Shown here piece after piece: positions 1 through 6,245 of a stretch of 9,263 bases of DNA (position 1 is the first letter of the stretch; the number at the start of each line of letters is the position of its first letter). A program made the translations under genes and the position numbers. The notes under the pieces are model-generated. The model saw nothing but the letters and a program-made list of their open reading frames with translations, ran no database searches and was not told the origin of the DNA. Source of the stretch: Fidelibacterota bacterium (lineage in GTDB: Bacteria > Fidelibacterota > Marinisomatia > Marinisomatales > CAZVFT01); the NCBI GenBank assembly GCA_014381485.1, contig JACNLN010000065.1:1-9263 (forward strand), given 5' to 3'.

Positions 1-69
1 TTTTGAGGTGGAATAAAATCTCAAATTTATCCATTCATTGAGTTTCGTCCTCGATTTCCGTAATTTTAG

Positions 70-75
70 TATACT
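70..75 (+). promoter_or_regulatory. Possible -10 element of the prfB promoter
   Basis: TATACT at 70-75 matches the sigma-70 -10 consensus at five of six positions and lies 11 nt before the prfB ATG. I see no convincing -35 box at the usual distance and no extended -10 TG. If this box is used, the transcript would begin around 82 and the leader would be only about 5 nt. That would fit the absence of a Shine-Dalgarno sequence. The true promoter may instead lie upstream of the window. Confidence 0.25.
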
Positions 76-86
76 GTTTTAAAGCT

Positions 87-1248
87 ATGGATACACCAGA
101 ACTCAAAGAACAATTCCAGCAGGTTTCGAAGAGATACCACGATCTCAGGGGGTATCTTTGACCTTAGCGCCTTAGAGTCTACCCTTTCTGAATTAAAAGA
201 AAAAACGGTGAAAAAGGATTTTTGGGATGATTCTTCTTCAGCTCAATCCATTCTGAAACGTATCTCTCTCATCGAGAAAAAATTGAATCAATGGGAAAAT
301 GCACGGAAGAAGGAAGAAGACCTGGAAGTACTAATTGGTTTCCTTGATGAAGATGAATATTCTGCGGATAAGTCTCTGCACGGTGAGATTAAAGCGGAAC
401 TGGAAGCTTTTGCTAAAATGGTAGAAGATCTGGAATTGAAGATAATGTTGGGTAAAAAAGAGGATGTTAACGATGCACTTCTCACCATTCATCCCGGTGC
501 AGGTGGTACGGAATCTCAGGATTGGGCAGAGATGCTGTTTCGAATGTACAGAAGATGGATGGAAAAAGAGAACTTTGAGTATACAGTCATTGACTATCAA
601 CCGGGAGATGAGGCTGGGATTAAAGATGTGACTGTTGAAGTAAAAGGGGATTATGCTTACGGTTTGCTTAAAGCGGAAGTTGGGATACATCGACTGGTTC
701 GCATTTCGCCATTTGATGCTTCCAGCAGAAGACACACTTCCTTTGCTTCTGTGTTTGTCTATCCAGCTATAAATGAGGAGATTGAAGTGGTGATCAATCC
801 AGATGATCTGAGGATTGATACATTTCGTGCCAGTGGTGCAGGCGGTCAGCACGTGAATAAAACAGATTCAGCTGTCCGTATTACTCATATTCCCACGGGT
901 GTTGTAGCTCAGTGTCAGAATGAGCGGTCTCAGCACAAAAATAAAGCCAATGCTATGAAAATTTTAAGAGCAAGAATGTACCAGCAGATGCTTGATGAGC
1001 AGAGAGAATCCATTAAAGAACTGGAGGATCAAAAACGGGATATTGGCTGGGGGAGTCAAATCCGATCGTATGTTTTTCATCCGTATACAATGGTAAAGGA
1101 TCATAGGACGAAAGTAGAAGTGGGTAACGGAAAGGGAGTCCTGGATGGAGATTTGAATCCATTCATCCGTGCCTACCTCTTGATGTTAGCATCAGAAAGT
1201 AACAAATTTGTTAAAAATGTAAGTGGGAAGGCTGCCTCTAATGAATAA
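87..1248 (+). CDS. prfB: Peptide chain release factor 2, made by programmed +1 frameshift
   Basis: RF2 reads UAA and UGA stop codons in the ribosomal A site and triggers hydrolysis of peptidyl-tRNA. Translation starts at ATG 87 and runs 24 codons to an in-frame TGA at 159-161. A +1 shift at CTT 156-158 then resumes with GAC at 160-162 and continues to TAA at 1246-1248, giving about 386 residues. ATG 87 is the only ATG, GTG or TTG in the first frame between the upstream stop at 39-41 and the shift site. In the joined protein the stop-reading tripeptide S-P-F is at 207-209 and the catalytic G-G-Q loop at 252-254. Both lie two residues from the E. coli positions, which supports the joined model. 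The SPF motif (rather than PxT) separates it from RF1. The C-terminus is about 19 residues longer than in E. coli and runs into the lysS start. No Shine-Dalgarno sequence is visible before ATG 87. A model starting at GTG 208 would lack the N-terminus. Confidence 0.97.
147..162 (+). promoter_or_regulatory. RF2 autoregulatory +1 frameshift site
   Basis: The 16 nt AGGGGGTATCTTTGAC match the well-known bacterial prfB recoding signal. An internal Shine-Dalgarno-like AGGGGG (147-152) sits 3 nt before the slippery CTT (156-158), which is followed by TGA C (159-162). In the established mechanism, low RF2 leaves the ribosome paused at UGA, a weak stop when followed by C. The peptidyl-tRNA then slips from CUU to UUU, restoring the RF2 frame. 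High RF2 instead terminates translation and makes only a 24-residue peptide. The gene therefore senses its own product. Confidence 0.97.
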
Positions 1249-2755
1249 TAAAATAGAAAAAAGTTTGCGTCAGATTATCCAGTTTAGAAATGAAAAGCTG
1301 AATCGTATCCGGGAAATGGGCGTGAACCCGTATCCTTATAAATACGATGCTTCACACAGATCGTTGGAGATAATTAATAATTATGATGAATTAGAGGGTA
1401 AATCTGTTTCGGTGGCTGGCAGGATCGTTTCTATGCGTCGAATGGGAAAGGCATCATTTTTCCATATTCAGGATCAGGAAGGGAAGATTCAAATCTATAT
1501 CAAAAAAGATGATGTAAAAGAAGATGATTACAAATTGTTCAAGCTACTTGATATTGGAGATTATGTCGGGGTGAAGGGGTCTGTTTTTAAAACCAAAACA
1601 GGTGAAATTTCAGTTTCAACTGATACTATTACTCTCTTGTCTAAGAGTCTCCGTCCGTTGCCAGGGACAAAAGAGAAGGATGGAAAAACTTTTCATACCT
1701 TTGCAGATAAAGAACAAAGGTATAGACAGCGATACCTCGACCTGATTGTTAATCCAAAAATAAAAGATGTATTTATTAAACGAGCTAAGATTATTCAATC
1801 CATTCGGGATTTTCTTGATTGCCAGAGATTCATAGAGGTGGAAACGCCTGTCCTGCAACCGCTGTATGGTGGTGCTTTTGCCAAACCATTTACCACGAGA
1901 CATGAAACCCTTGATCGGGAATTATATCTTCGTATTTCGGATGAATTGTATCTGAAGCGTCTGATTATCGGGGGGTTTGAAAAGGTCTATGAACTATCAA
2001 AAGTATTCAGAAATGAAGGAATGGATCGAAACCACAACCCAGAATTCACAATGCTTGAATTTTATATTACTTATGTAGATTACGTTTACTTAATGGATTT
2101 TACGGAGAAGTTAATCCAATCGGTGGCTGAATCAGTTGAAGTCACCGATTTAGAAATGAATGGACACAAGATTGATCTAATGCAACCTTTCAGGAGAGCC
2201 TCCTATATGGATCTACTGAGCGAGGGAGTTGGGGAGGACATTTCTGAAGCTGATGAAGAACACCTTCGCAAGTTGTGTGATTCACGTGGCATTGAGCTGG
2301 AGAAAGGGACTCATCTTGGGAAGATCTATGAGGTATTGATGAGAGAGTTTGTTGAACCGAATCTTATGAAACCAACGTTTATTATAGATTATCCCATTGT
2401 AATATCTCCCCTGGCAAAGAGTCGTCGGGATGGGAATGAAAAAATCGTTGAGCGATTTGAATTATTTATTGGTGGATGTGAACTGGCAAATGCCTTTTCT
2501 GAACTGAATGATCCTCTTGAACAACGAAAAAGGTTTGAACAGCAGGTAACCCTCCGGGAAGCCGGAGATGAAGAAGCACAGACATTAGACGAGGATTTCC
2601 TCAGAGCTGTTGAGATAGGAATGCCCCCGACGGGTGGTGTGGGAATTGGAATAGATCGGCTAACGATGCTTATTACCGAAAGGAAAACCATCAAGGATGT
2701 GATCCTTTTTCCCGCGATGAGATCTCTAAATAAAGAGACGGAGGCGCCGGACTGA
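1241..2755 (+). CDS. lysS: Lysyl-tRNA synthetase, class II
   Basis: This enzyme charges tRNA-Lys with lysine in the cytoplasm using ATP. The N-terminal part (residues about 50-145) is an OB-fold anticodon-binding domain with the typical run V-A-G-R-I-V-S-M-R-R-M-G-K-A-S-F. The catalytic class II core follows: R-Q-R-Y-L-D-L before motif 1, motif 2 beginning F-R-N-E-G at 256-260 and continuing to H-N-P-E-F-T, the lysine-pocket stretch C-E-L-A-N-A-F-S-E-L-N-D-P, and motif 3 G-I-G-I-D-R-L ending near R473. I chose ATG 1241 over the in-frame GTG 1223. It gives 504 residues, the family's usual length (E. coli 505), and has a purine-rich GGGAAGG (1225-1231) about 9 nt upstream. It overlaps the end of prfB by 8 nt, so the two are very likely cotranscribed and perhaps translationally coupled. 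prfB-lysS is also an operon in E. coli. No key motif is missing. Confidence 0.97.
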   Translation: MNNKIEKSLRQIIQFRNEKLNRIREMGVNPYPYKYDASHRSLEIINNYDELEGKSVSVAGRIVSMRRMGKASFFHIQDQEGKIQIYIKKDDVKEDDYKLFKLLDIGDYVGVKGSVFKTKTGEISVSTDTITLLSKSLRPLPGTKEKDGKTFHTFADKEQRYRQRYLDLIVNPKIKDVFIKRAKIIQSIRDFLDCQRFIEVETPVLQPLYGGAFAKPFTTRHETLDRELYLRISDELYLKRLIIGGFEKVYELSKVFRNEGMDRNHNPEFTMLEFYITYVDYVYLMDFTEKLIQSVAESVEVTDLEMNGHKIDLMQPFRRASYMDLLSEGVGEDISEADEEHLRKLCDSRGIELEKGTHLGKIYEVLMREFVEPNLMKPTFIIDYPIVISPLAKSRRDGNEKIVERFELFIGGCELANAFSELNDPLEQRKRFEQQVTLREAGDEEAQTLDEDFLRAVEIGMPPTGGVGIGIDRLTMLITERKTIKDVILFPAMRSLNKETEAPD

Positions 2756-2782
2756 TTCGTCAGGAGCCGAACTGGAGTGATG

Positions 2783-4009
2783 ATGAACCCTCATGTCTTT
2801 ATTGCTCGAAGGCATCTTAAATCTCGCCACGCTTTCAACTTTATTTCCTTTATCAGTTACCTCTCAATCATTGGTCTCGGAATTGGTGTTACTGTGCTCA
2901 TTTTGACTTTAGCGGTTCTTAACGGATTTGAAAACGAGGTGCAACGAAAAATTGTCAGTTTTGATGGGCATCTACGCCTCAAGGGACTTCTTGGTAGGCC
3001 ATTGCCTGAATCAAATGACTATGTTGATTCTGTTTTAACTGCTATTCCAGGAATATTAGACAGAGCGCCTTATGTTCGTAATGCGGCTATGATTCGCTAT
3101 AAAAAACGTACAGAGGGAGTGTTGATTGAGGGAATTTGGGAAGATAAGGTAAGATCAGTGTTGGGAATATCTGGTATGATTGAGTCGGGAGAATTTTCTT
3201 ACATATCTGATCAAGAAGGAGATGAGGGTATTGTTATTGGGAGAGACCTTGCGAATAATCTTGGTCTTAGTCTCGGTGATAAAGTGACACTGTTTGACCT
3301 TAAGGCAATGGCAACACCGGGTTTGCCACCTCGTCTGAAACGGTTTTACATCTCTGGTATTTTTTCCACAGGCTTGCATGAATATGACGATACGATGATT
3401 TATATGAACCTTGCCAGCGCACAAGAGCTATTCGGTCTCCCAAATCAGATAACAGGTGAAATTATTAAAACCATCACAGCAGATAGGGCGGATAATATTT
3501 CTTCTCTCTTAAATGAATCCGTTGTGTATCCTTATTCCTCATCAACCTGGAAGGAGAGACACTTCAACTTGTTCTCCTGGTTAAATATTCAAAAATACCC
3601 AATCACCATCATTTTTGCTCTCATTGTGTTGGTGGCTATTGTAAATGTTGCTTCATCCCTCATAATGATCGTAATGGAAAAGACCAAAGATATTGGAATC
3701 CTAAGAACCGTTGGCTTTACCCGAAAGGATATCAGTCGAATTTTTATTTCGGAAGGAGCAATTATTGGAATCTTAGGTGTGTTTCTCGGATTTTTATTGA
3801 CTTGCGCTGTGGGATTTGTCCAGTTGAAATGGGGTGTATTGAGAATTCCTGAGGAAATTTATTTTATGCAGGAATTGCCTATTCTCTTTAAATCTGACTA
3901 TTTTATCACTGTTGGGCTGGTTGGTATAGCACTTGCTCTACTGGCGACGCTCTATCCTGCTTGGAAGGCTTCCAGGCTACAACCGGCTGAGGTTTTGAGG
4001 TACGAATGA
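2783..4009 (+). CDS. LolC/LolE-family lipoprotein-releasing ABC transporter permease (first copy)
   Basis: This is an inner-membrane subunit expected to work with LolD to extract lipoproteins from the inner membrane and pass them to the periplasmic carrier LolA. The architecture is that of the MacB/FtsX-like LolC/E family. A first membrane helix (about residues 18-45) ends in the family-typical A-V-L-N-G-F-E-N-E-V. A large periplasmic domain follows (about 46-270), then three helices at about 272-298, 325-348 and 372-395. The cytoplasmic segment with M-E-K-T-K-D-I-G-I-L-R-T-V-G after helix 2 is the typical coupling region for the ATPase. The C-terminus is P-A-W-K-A-S-R-L-Q-P-A-E-V-L-R-Y-E. 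The start is ambiguous. GTG 2777, ATG 2780 and ATG 2783 are consecutive codons. GGAG at 2774-2777 is well spaced for ATG 2783, and M-N is the usual family start, whereas AGGAG at 2762-2766 would suit 2777. The gene begins 27 nt after lysS. I cannot say which of LolC or LolE it matches better. Confidence 0.9.
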   Translation: MNPHVFIARRHLKSRHAFNFISFISYLSIIGLGIGVTVLILTLAVLNGFENEVQRKIVSFDGHLRLKGLLGRPLPESNDYVDSVLTAIPGILDRAPYVRNAAMIRYKKRTEGVLIEGIWEDKVRSVLGISGMIESGEFSYISDQEGDEGIVIGRDLANNLGLSLGDKVTLFDLKAMATPGLPPRLKRFYISGIFSTGLHEYDDTMIYMNLASAQELFGLPNQITGEIIKTITADRADNISSLLNESVVYPYSSSTWKERHFNLFSWLNIQKYPITIIFALIVLVAIVNVASSLIMIVMEKTKDIGILRTVGFTRKDISRIFISEGAIIGILGVFLGFLLTCAVGFVQLKWGVLRIPEEIYFMQELPILFKSDYFITVGLVGIALALLATLYPAWKASRLQPAEVLRYE

Positions 4010-5301
4010 AATCCTTGAATATCTGGCTGGCTCATCGGATGCTCCTTTCAAAAAAGAAAGTCGGCTTCATTTCGTGGAGCGGATTAATTTCAATTCTGGG
4101 AGTGGCAGTAGGTTCATTTGCTCTGGTAATTTCTGTAGCTATTCTGAATGGATTTGAGCGGGAAGTTCGCCAGAAAATTATTGGATTTGAGTCTGATATT
4201 CGTATCTCAGGCAATATGGACAAAAAACTTTCCAAACAAGTGGAGACAAAACTTGAAGAGATTAAAGGTATTGAGTCGTATTCCTTTTTTCTTGAGAGGA
4301 AAGGGATTATCCTGAGTGAGCACGATCGTTGTCTTGTCTTACTGAAAGCGGTGGAGGCGAAGACAAAGGCGAAGGTTCAGGCAAAGGCAAAGGTTGAGCG
4401 AAGCGAAATCCCGAAAGTCGGGACGAAAGCGAAGGAATCATCCCCTGTCCGGCCTTTGATGGAACCAGTCGGGAGCCTGGCTGGGCCTGTCCGGCCTTTG
4501 ACGGATAAAATACCTATTGTTCATATTGGCAGGCGAGTAGCAGATAGATTAGGTTTGAGTGAAGGGGATAGAATCAAACTATTGAGTCCTCTTGATTCTC
4601 AAATATATTCAGGTATTCCTACCTTTATGAATGCAACGGTTGGCTCCATCTTTACTACGAATATCCTCGATTTTGATGATAGATATTGTTTTATACCATT
4701 GGAAGCTGGACAGCTGCTGTTTAACCAGTCAGGCACTACCCACGGAGTGGATGTTAGACTGGCAGAGGGGGCAAAAAAGGAATGGGTAGTTCAGGAACTT
4801 AATTTGACTATACCGGGGAAATTATCAGTTTTTACATGGGAGGATCTACATCAAACTTTATTTGGAGCAATGAAGCTTGAAAAGCTGGGAACCATTTTTG
4901 TTTTGAGCCTGATTGTTGTTGTTGCTTCCTTTAACATAACCTCAACTTTGGTGATGCTGGTTATCGAGAAAGTACGAGAAATTGGAATTTTAAGGACATT
5001 GGGTGCATCTCGAAATAGAATCCGGCGAATCTTCACTTTTCAGGGAATGCTGATTGGTGGTATCGGGTTGGTAGGAGGGTTGTTTTTTGGTTTACTATTT
5101 ATTTTCATACAACATCGCTGGGGGTTAATTTTACTTCCCGGAAACATTTATTTTGTTAAATCACTGCCAGTGTCCATTACTTCTGGAGATGTGGTAATCA
5201 TTGGAGTAATTGCTGTGATACTCATTCTAATCTCCATTCGTTATCCTGCCAGGATAGCAGGAAAGCTGGTACCAAGAGAAGCGGTGCATTTTGAAAAATG
5301 A
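4006..5301 (+). CDS. LolC/LolE-family lipoprotein-releasing ABC transporter permease (second copy, with repeat-derived insert)
   Basis: A second, divergent permease of 431 residues, probably the heterodimer partner of the preceding gene, as LolC and LolE are in E. coli. It has the same plan: helix 1 at about 19-46 ending in A-I-L-N-G-F-E-R-E-V, a periplasmic domain, three C-terminal helices, and the coupling segment I-E-K-V-R-E-I-G-I-L-R-T-L-G-A-S. Its ATG lies inside the stop region of the upstream gene (ATGA, 4-nt overlap), and lolD begins in the same way at its own end, so coupled translation is likely. Between L-V-L-L-K-A-V-E (ending at 117) and I-V-H-I-G-R-R-V-A-D (from 171), the paralogue has about 31 residues of ordinary sequence. 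This copy instead has about 51 residues of low-complexity Lys/Ala-rich and Pro-Val-Arg-Pro-Leu-repeating sequence. The reading frame stays open and the conserved parts on both sides are intact, so I treat the gene as functional rather than broken. Confidence 0.88.
   Translation: MKSLNIWLAHRMLLSKKKVGFISWSGLISILGVAVGSFALVISVAILNGFEREVRQKIIGFESDIRISGNMDKKLSKQVETKLEEIKGIESYSFFLERKGIILSEHDRCLVLLKAVEAKTKAKVQAKAKVERSEIPKVGTKAKESSPVRPLMEPVGSLAGPVRPLTDKIPIVHIGRRVADRLGLSEGDRIKLLSPLDSQIYSGIPTFMNATVGSIFTTNILDFDDRYCFIPLEAGQLLFNQSGTTHGVDVRLAEGAKKEWVVQELNLTIPGKLSVFTWEDLHQTLFGAMKLEKLGTIFVLSLIVVVASFNITSTLVMLVIEKVREIGILRTLGASRNRIRRIFTFQGMLIGGIGLVGGLFFGLLFIFIQHRWGLILLPGNIYFVKSLPVSITSGDVVIIGVIAVILILISIRYPARIAGKLVPREAVHFEK
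4357..4509 (+). repeat. In-frame repeat-derived insert within the second Lol permease
   Basis: This stretch is visibly richer in G+C than the flanking coding sequence and is made of repeats. It opens with imperfect GGCGAA/GGCAAA units (about 4355-4395). A hairpin with 6-bp arms TCCCGA (4409-4414) and TCGGGA (4418-4423) and a 3-nt loop follows. It ends with two exact copies of CCTGTCCGGCCTTTGA at 4444-4459 and 4486-4501, spaced 42 nt (14 codons) apart. AGTCGGGA also occurs twice (4416-4423 and 4467-4474). It encodes residues about 118-168, in the periplasmic domain. It looks like intergenic repeat sequence that has entered or expanded inside a gene without breaking the frame, comparable in effect to the Rickettsia palindromic elements. 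That comparison is an analogy, not an identification. Confidence 0.65.
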
Positions 5302-5969
5302 TCATTAAAGCAGAACAGATCACAAAGAGTTACCAAACAGGTAGTGGGAAATTAGAAGTACTGAAAGGGGTAGACCTGTCTATATCTGAAGGGGAAATTG
5401 TGTCTGTTATGGGTCCTTCAGGATGCGGAAAATCAACATTACTGAATATTCTTGGGATTCTGGATAGATTGGATAGCGGGGATCTATGGATAGAAAACAA
5501 AAAGGTGAGTGATTTATCAGATAGGGATATTTCACAGTTGCGAAATAAGTACATTGGATTTGTCTTCCAATTTCATCATTTATTGCCTGAATTTTCTGTT
5601 ATCGAGAATCTAATGATTCCTCAGTTGATAAAAGGGGTAAATGAAGACAAAGCTAAAGATAGATGTATGAAGCTGCTTGAGGTGGTTGACCTTTACAACC
5701 GTTATGATCACAATCCAGCAGAGCTCTCCGGAGGTGAAAGACAACGGGTAGCGGTACTTCGTGCTCTGGTGAACCATCCCCGACTGGTACTGGCAGATGA
5801 ACCCACTGGGAACCTTGACATCGAATCGGGTTTAAAAATAATAGATTTGATCAAGCAAATGAGGGATCGGGATAATAATTCATTCTTAATTGCTACTCAT
5901 AATCCTGATGTTGCTGTTCATTGCGATAGGCATTTAAAATTCAAGGATGGGATTCTGGTGAGCGGTTAG
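5298..5969 (+). CDS. lolD: Lipoprotein-releasing system ATP-binding protein
   Basis: This is the cytoplasmic ABC ATPase that powers the two Lol permeases encoded just upstream. Its 223 residues hold every ABC motif: Walker A G-P-S-G-C-G-K-S-T (39-47), Q-loop Q91, signature L-S-G-G-E-R-Q (143-149), Walker B L-V-L-A-D-E (163-168), D-loop G-N-L-D (171-174) and the switch H201. The segment F-Q-F-H-H-L-L-P-E-F after the Q-loop is highly typical of LolD among the MacB/LolD/FtsE-like ATPases. That segment, together with the permease neighbours, makes the LolD call firm. The ATG at 5298 overlaps the upstream stop codon by 4 nt. The last codons (V-S-G-stop) lie within the first unit of a tandem repeat that continues into the spacer, so the extreme C-terminus may have been shaped by that repeat. 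Confidence 0.95.
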   Translation: MIIKAEQITKSYQTGSGKLEVLKGVDLSISEGEIVSVMGPSGCGKSTLLNILGILDRLDSGDLWIENKKVSDLSDRDISQLRNKYIGFVFQFHHLLPEFSVIENLMIPQLIKGVNEDKAKDRCMKLLEVVDLYNRYDHNPAELSGGERQRVAVLRALVNHPRLVLADEPTGNLDIESGLKIIDLIKQMRDRDNNSFLIATHNPDVAVHCDRHLKFKDGILVSG

Positions 5970-6010
5970 TAGTAACTAGTGAGTGGTTAGCAGTAACTGG
6001 TTAGCGGTGA
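5958..6010 (+). repeat. Tandem 21-nt repeat spanning the lolD stop codon
   Basis: Two adjacent 21-nt units (5958-5978 and 5979-5999) differ at only three positions. Each has the pattern GTGAG-Y-GGTTAG-Y-AGTAACT. A partial third copy, GTTAGCGGTGA, follows at 6000-6010. The TAG stop of lolD (5967-5969) comes from the first unit. The remainder is non-coding. Confidence 0.75.
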
Positions 6011-6021
6011 TTTAATTGACT

Positions 6022-6113
6022 ATTTACTATTGACAATTGACGATTGTCACAGACTCCTTCGACCCGGAGGGTCTCCTAGGGAGGGGAAAAGACAAAAACA
6101 CAAAATAGTAAAT
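6022..6113. repeat. Nested inverted-repeat block
   Basis: The outer arms ATTTACTATT (6022-6031) and AATAGTAAAT (6104-6113) are perfect reverse complements over 10 bp. Inside lie a hairpin of TGACAAT (6031-6037) and ATTGTCA (6043-6049) with a 5-nt loop, a GACCC/GGGTC hairpin (6061-6073) with a 3-nt loop, and CTCC/GGAG (6073-6083). The arrangement resembles a small non-autonomous palindromic repeat element, but one window cannot show whether it is repeated in the genome. Confidence 0.55.
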
Positions 6114-6153
6114 CGTAAATAGAAAATAGAAAATGGTTGCTGGTGATTGCCTG

Positions 6154-6192
6154 CCCCGTGAAATCCGACAGCTGGCGGATATTTCATCGGGG
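6154..6192 (+). repeat. Long imperfect hairpin centred on CAGCTG, possible terminator
   Basis: The outer arms CCCCG (6154-6158) and CGGGG (6188-6192) pair. GAAAT and ATTTC pair next, and the inner ATCCG and CGGAT flank the self-complementary CAGCTG (6169-6174), with small bulges. A run of six T follows at 6201-6206, but 8 nt after the stem rather than directly. It could therefore be a weak Rho-independent terminator for the prfB-lolD transcript, or a palindromic repeat element. An 8-bp direct repeat GGTGATTG lies on both sides (6142-6149 and 6192-6199). Confidence 0.55.
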
Positions 6193-6196
6193 GTGA

Positions 6197-6225
6197 TTGA
6201 TTTTTTCCATCTTTTGAGATAAATT
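6197..6225 (+). promoter_or_regulatory. Possible sigma-70-type promoter for clpC
   Basis: TTGATT (6197-6202) and TAAATT (6220-6225) are separated by 17 nt and each match the -35 and -10 consensus at four of six positions. Transcription would start near 6232, leaving a short leader that just includes the AGG ribosome-binding site at 6233-6235. No CIRCE or CtsR-type operator is visible. The match is modest and AT-rich DNA gives such hits by chance. Confidence 0.3.
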
Positions 6226-6245
6226 TCACTTGAGGTAGAAAAAAA

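Larger units (their letters stand above)
5970..6245. other. Repeat-rich intergenic spacer between lolD and clpC
   Basis: No gene is supported in this stretch. It consists of the end of a 21-nt tandem repeat, a nested inverted-repeat block (6022-6113), two copies of the 7-nt unit ATAGAAA (6119-6132), a long imperfect hairpin (6154-6192), a T6 run (6201-6206) and a possible clpC promoter near the end. Reverse-strand open frames here translate to low-complexity Tyr/Phe-rich strings, as expected when AT-rich repeats are read through. They are not credible proteins. Confidence 0.8.

Noticed and set aside
2..25. Inverted repeat TTTGAG/CTCAAA as the terminator of an upstream gene
   Set aside because: Only 6 bp with a 12-nt loop and no proper T run. 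The upstream gene is outside the window, so this cannot be supported.
331..852. Reverse-strand open frame of 173 codons opposite prfB
   Set aside because: It lies entirely under the well-supported prfB coding region and its translation resembles no protein family. It is a shadow frame.
1223..1240. GTG 1223 as the lysS start
   Set aside because: It adds six residues atypical for LysS. ATG 1241 gives the normal length and has a purine-rich site at a better distance.
208..1248. prfB starting at GTG 208
   Set aside because: It lacks the conserved RF2 N-terminus, and the upstream 87-162 region encodes it through a canonical frameshift site.
4357..4509. Second Lol permease as a pseudogene
   Set aside because: The frame stays open across the insert and the membrane helices and coupling motif downstream are intact.
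5958..6192. CRISPR-like array in the lolD-clpC spacer
   Set aside because: The repeats are adjacent or palindromic, few and of different types. There are no regularly spaced repeats with unique spacers.
6193..6245. CIRCE (HrcA) or CtsR operator before clpC
   Set aside because: I looked for TTAGCACTC-type inverted repeats and CtsR heptad repeats and found neither.
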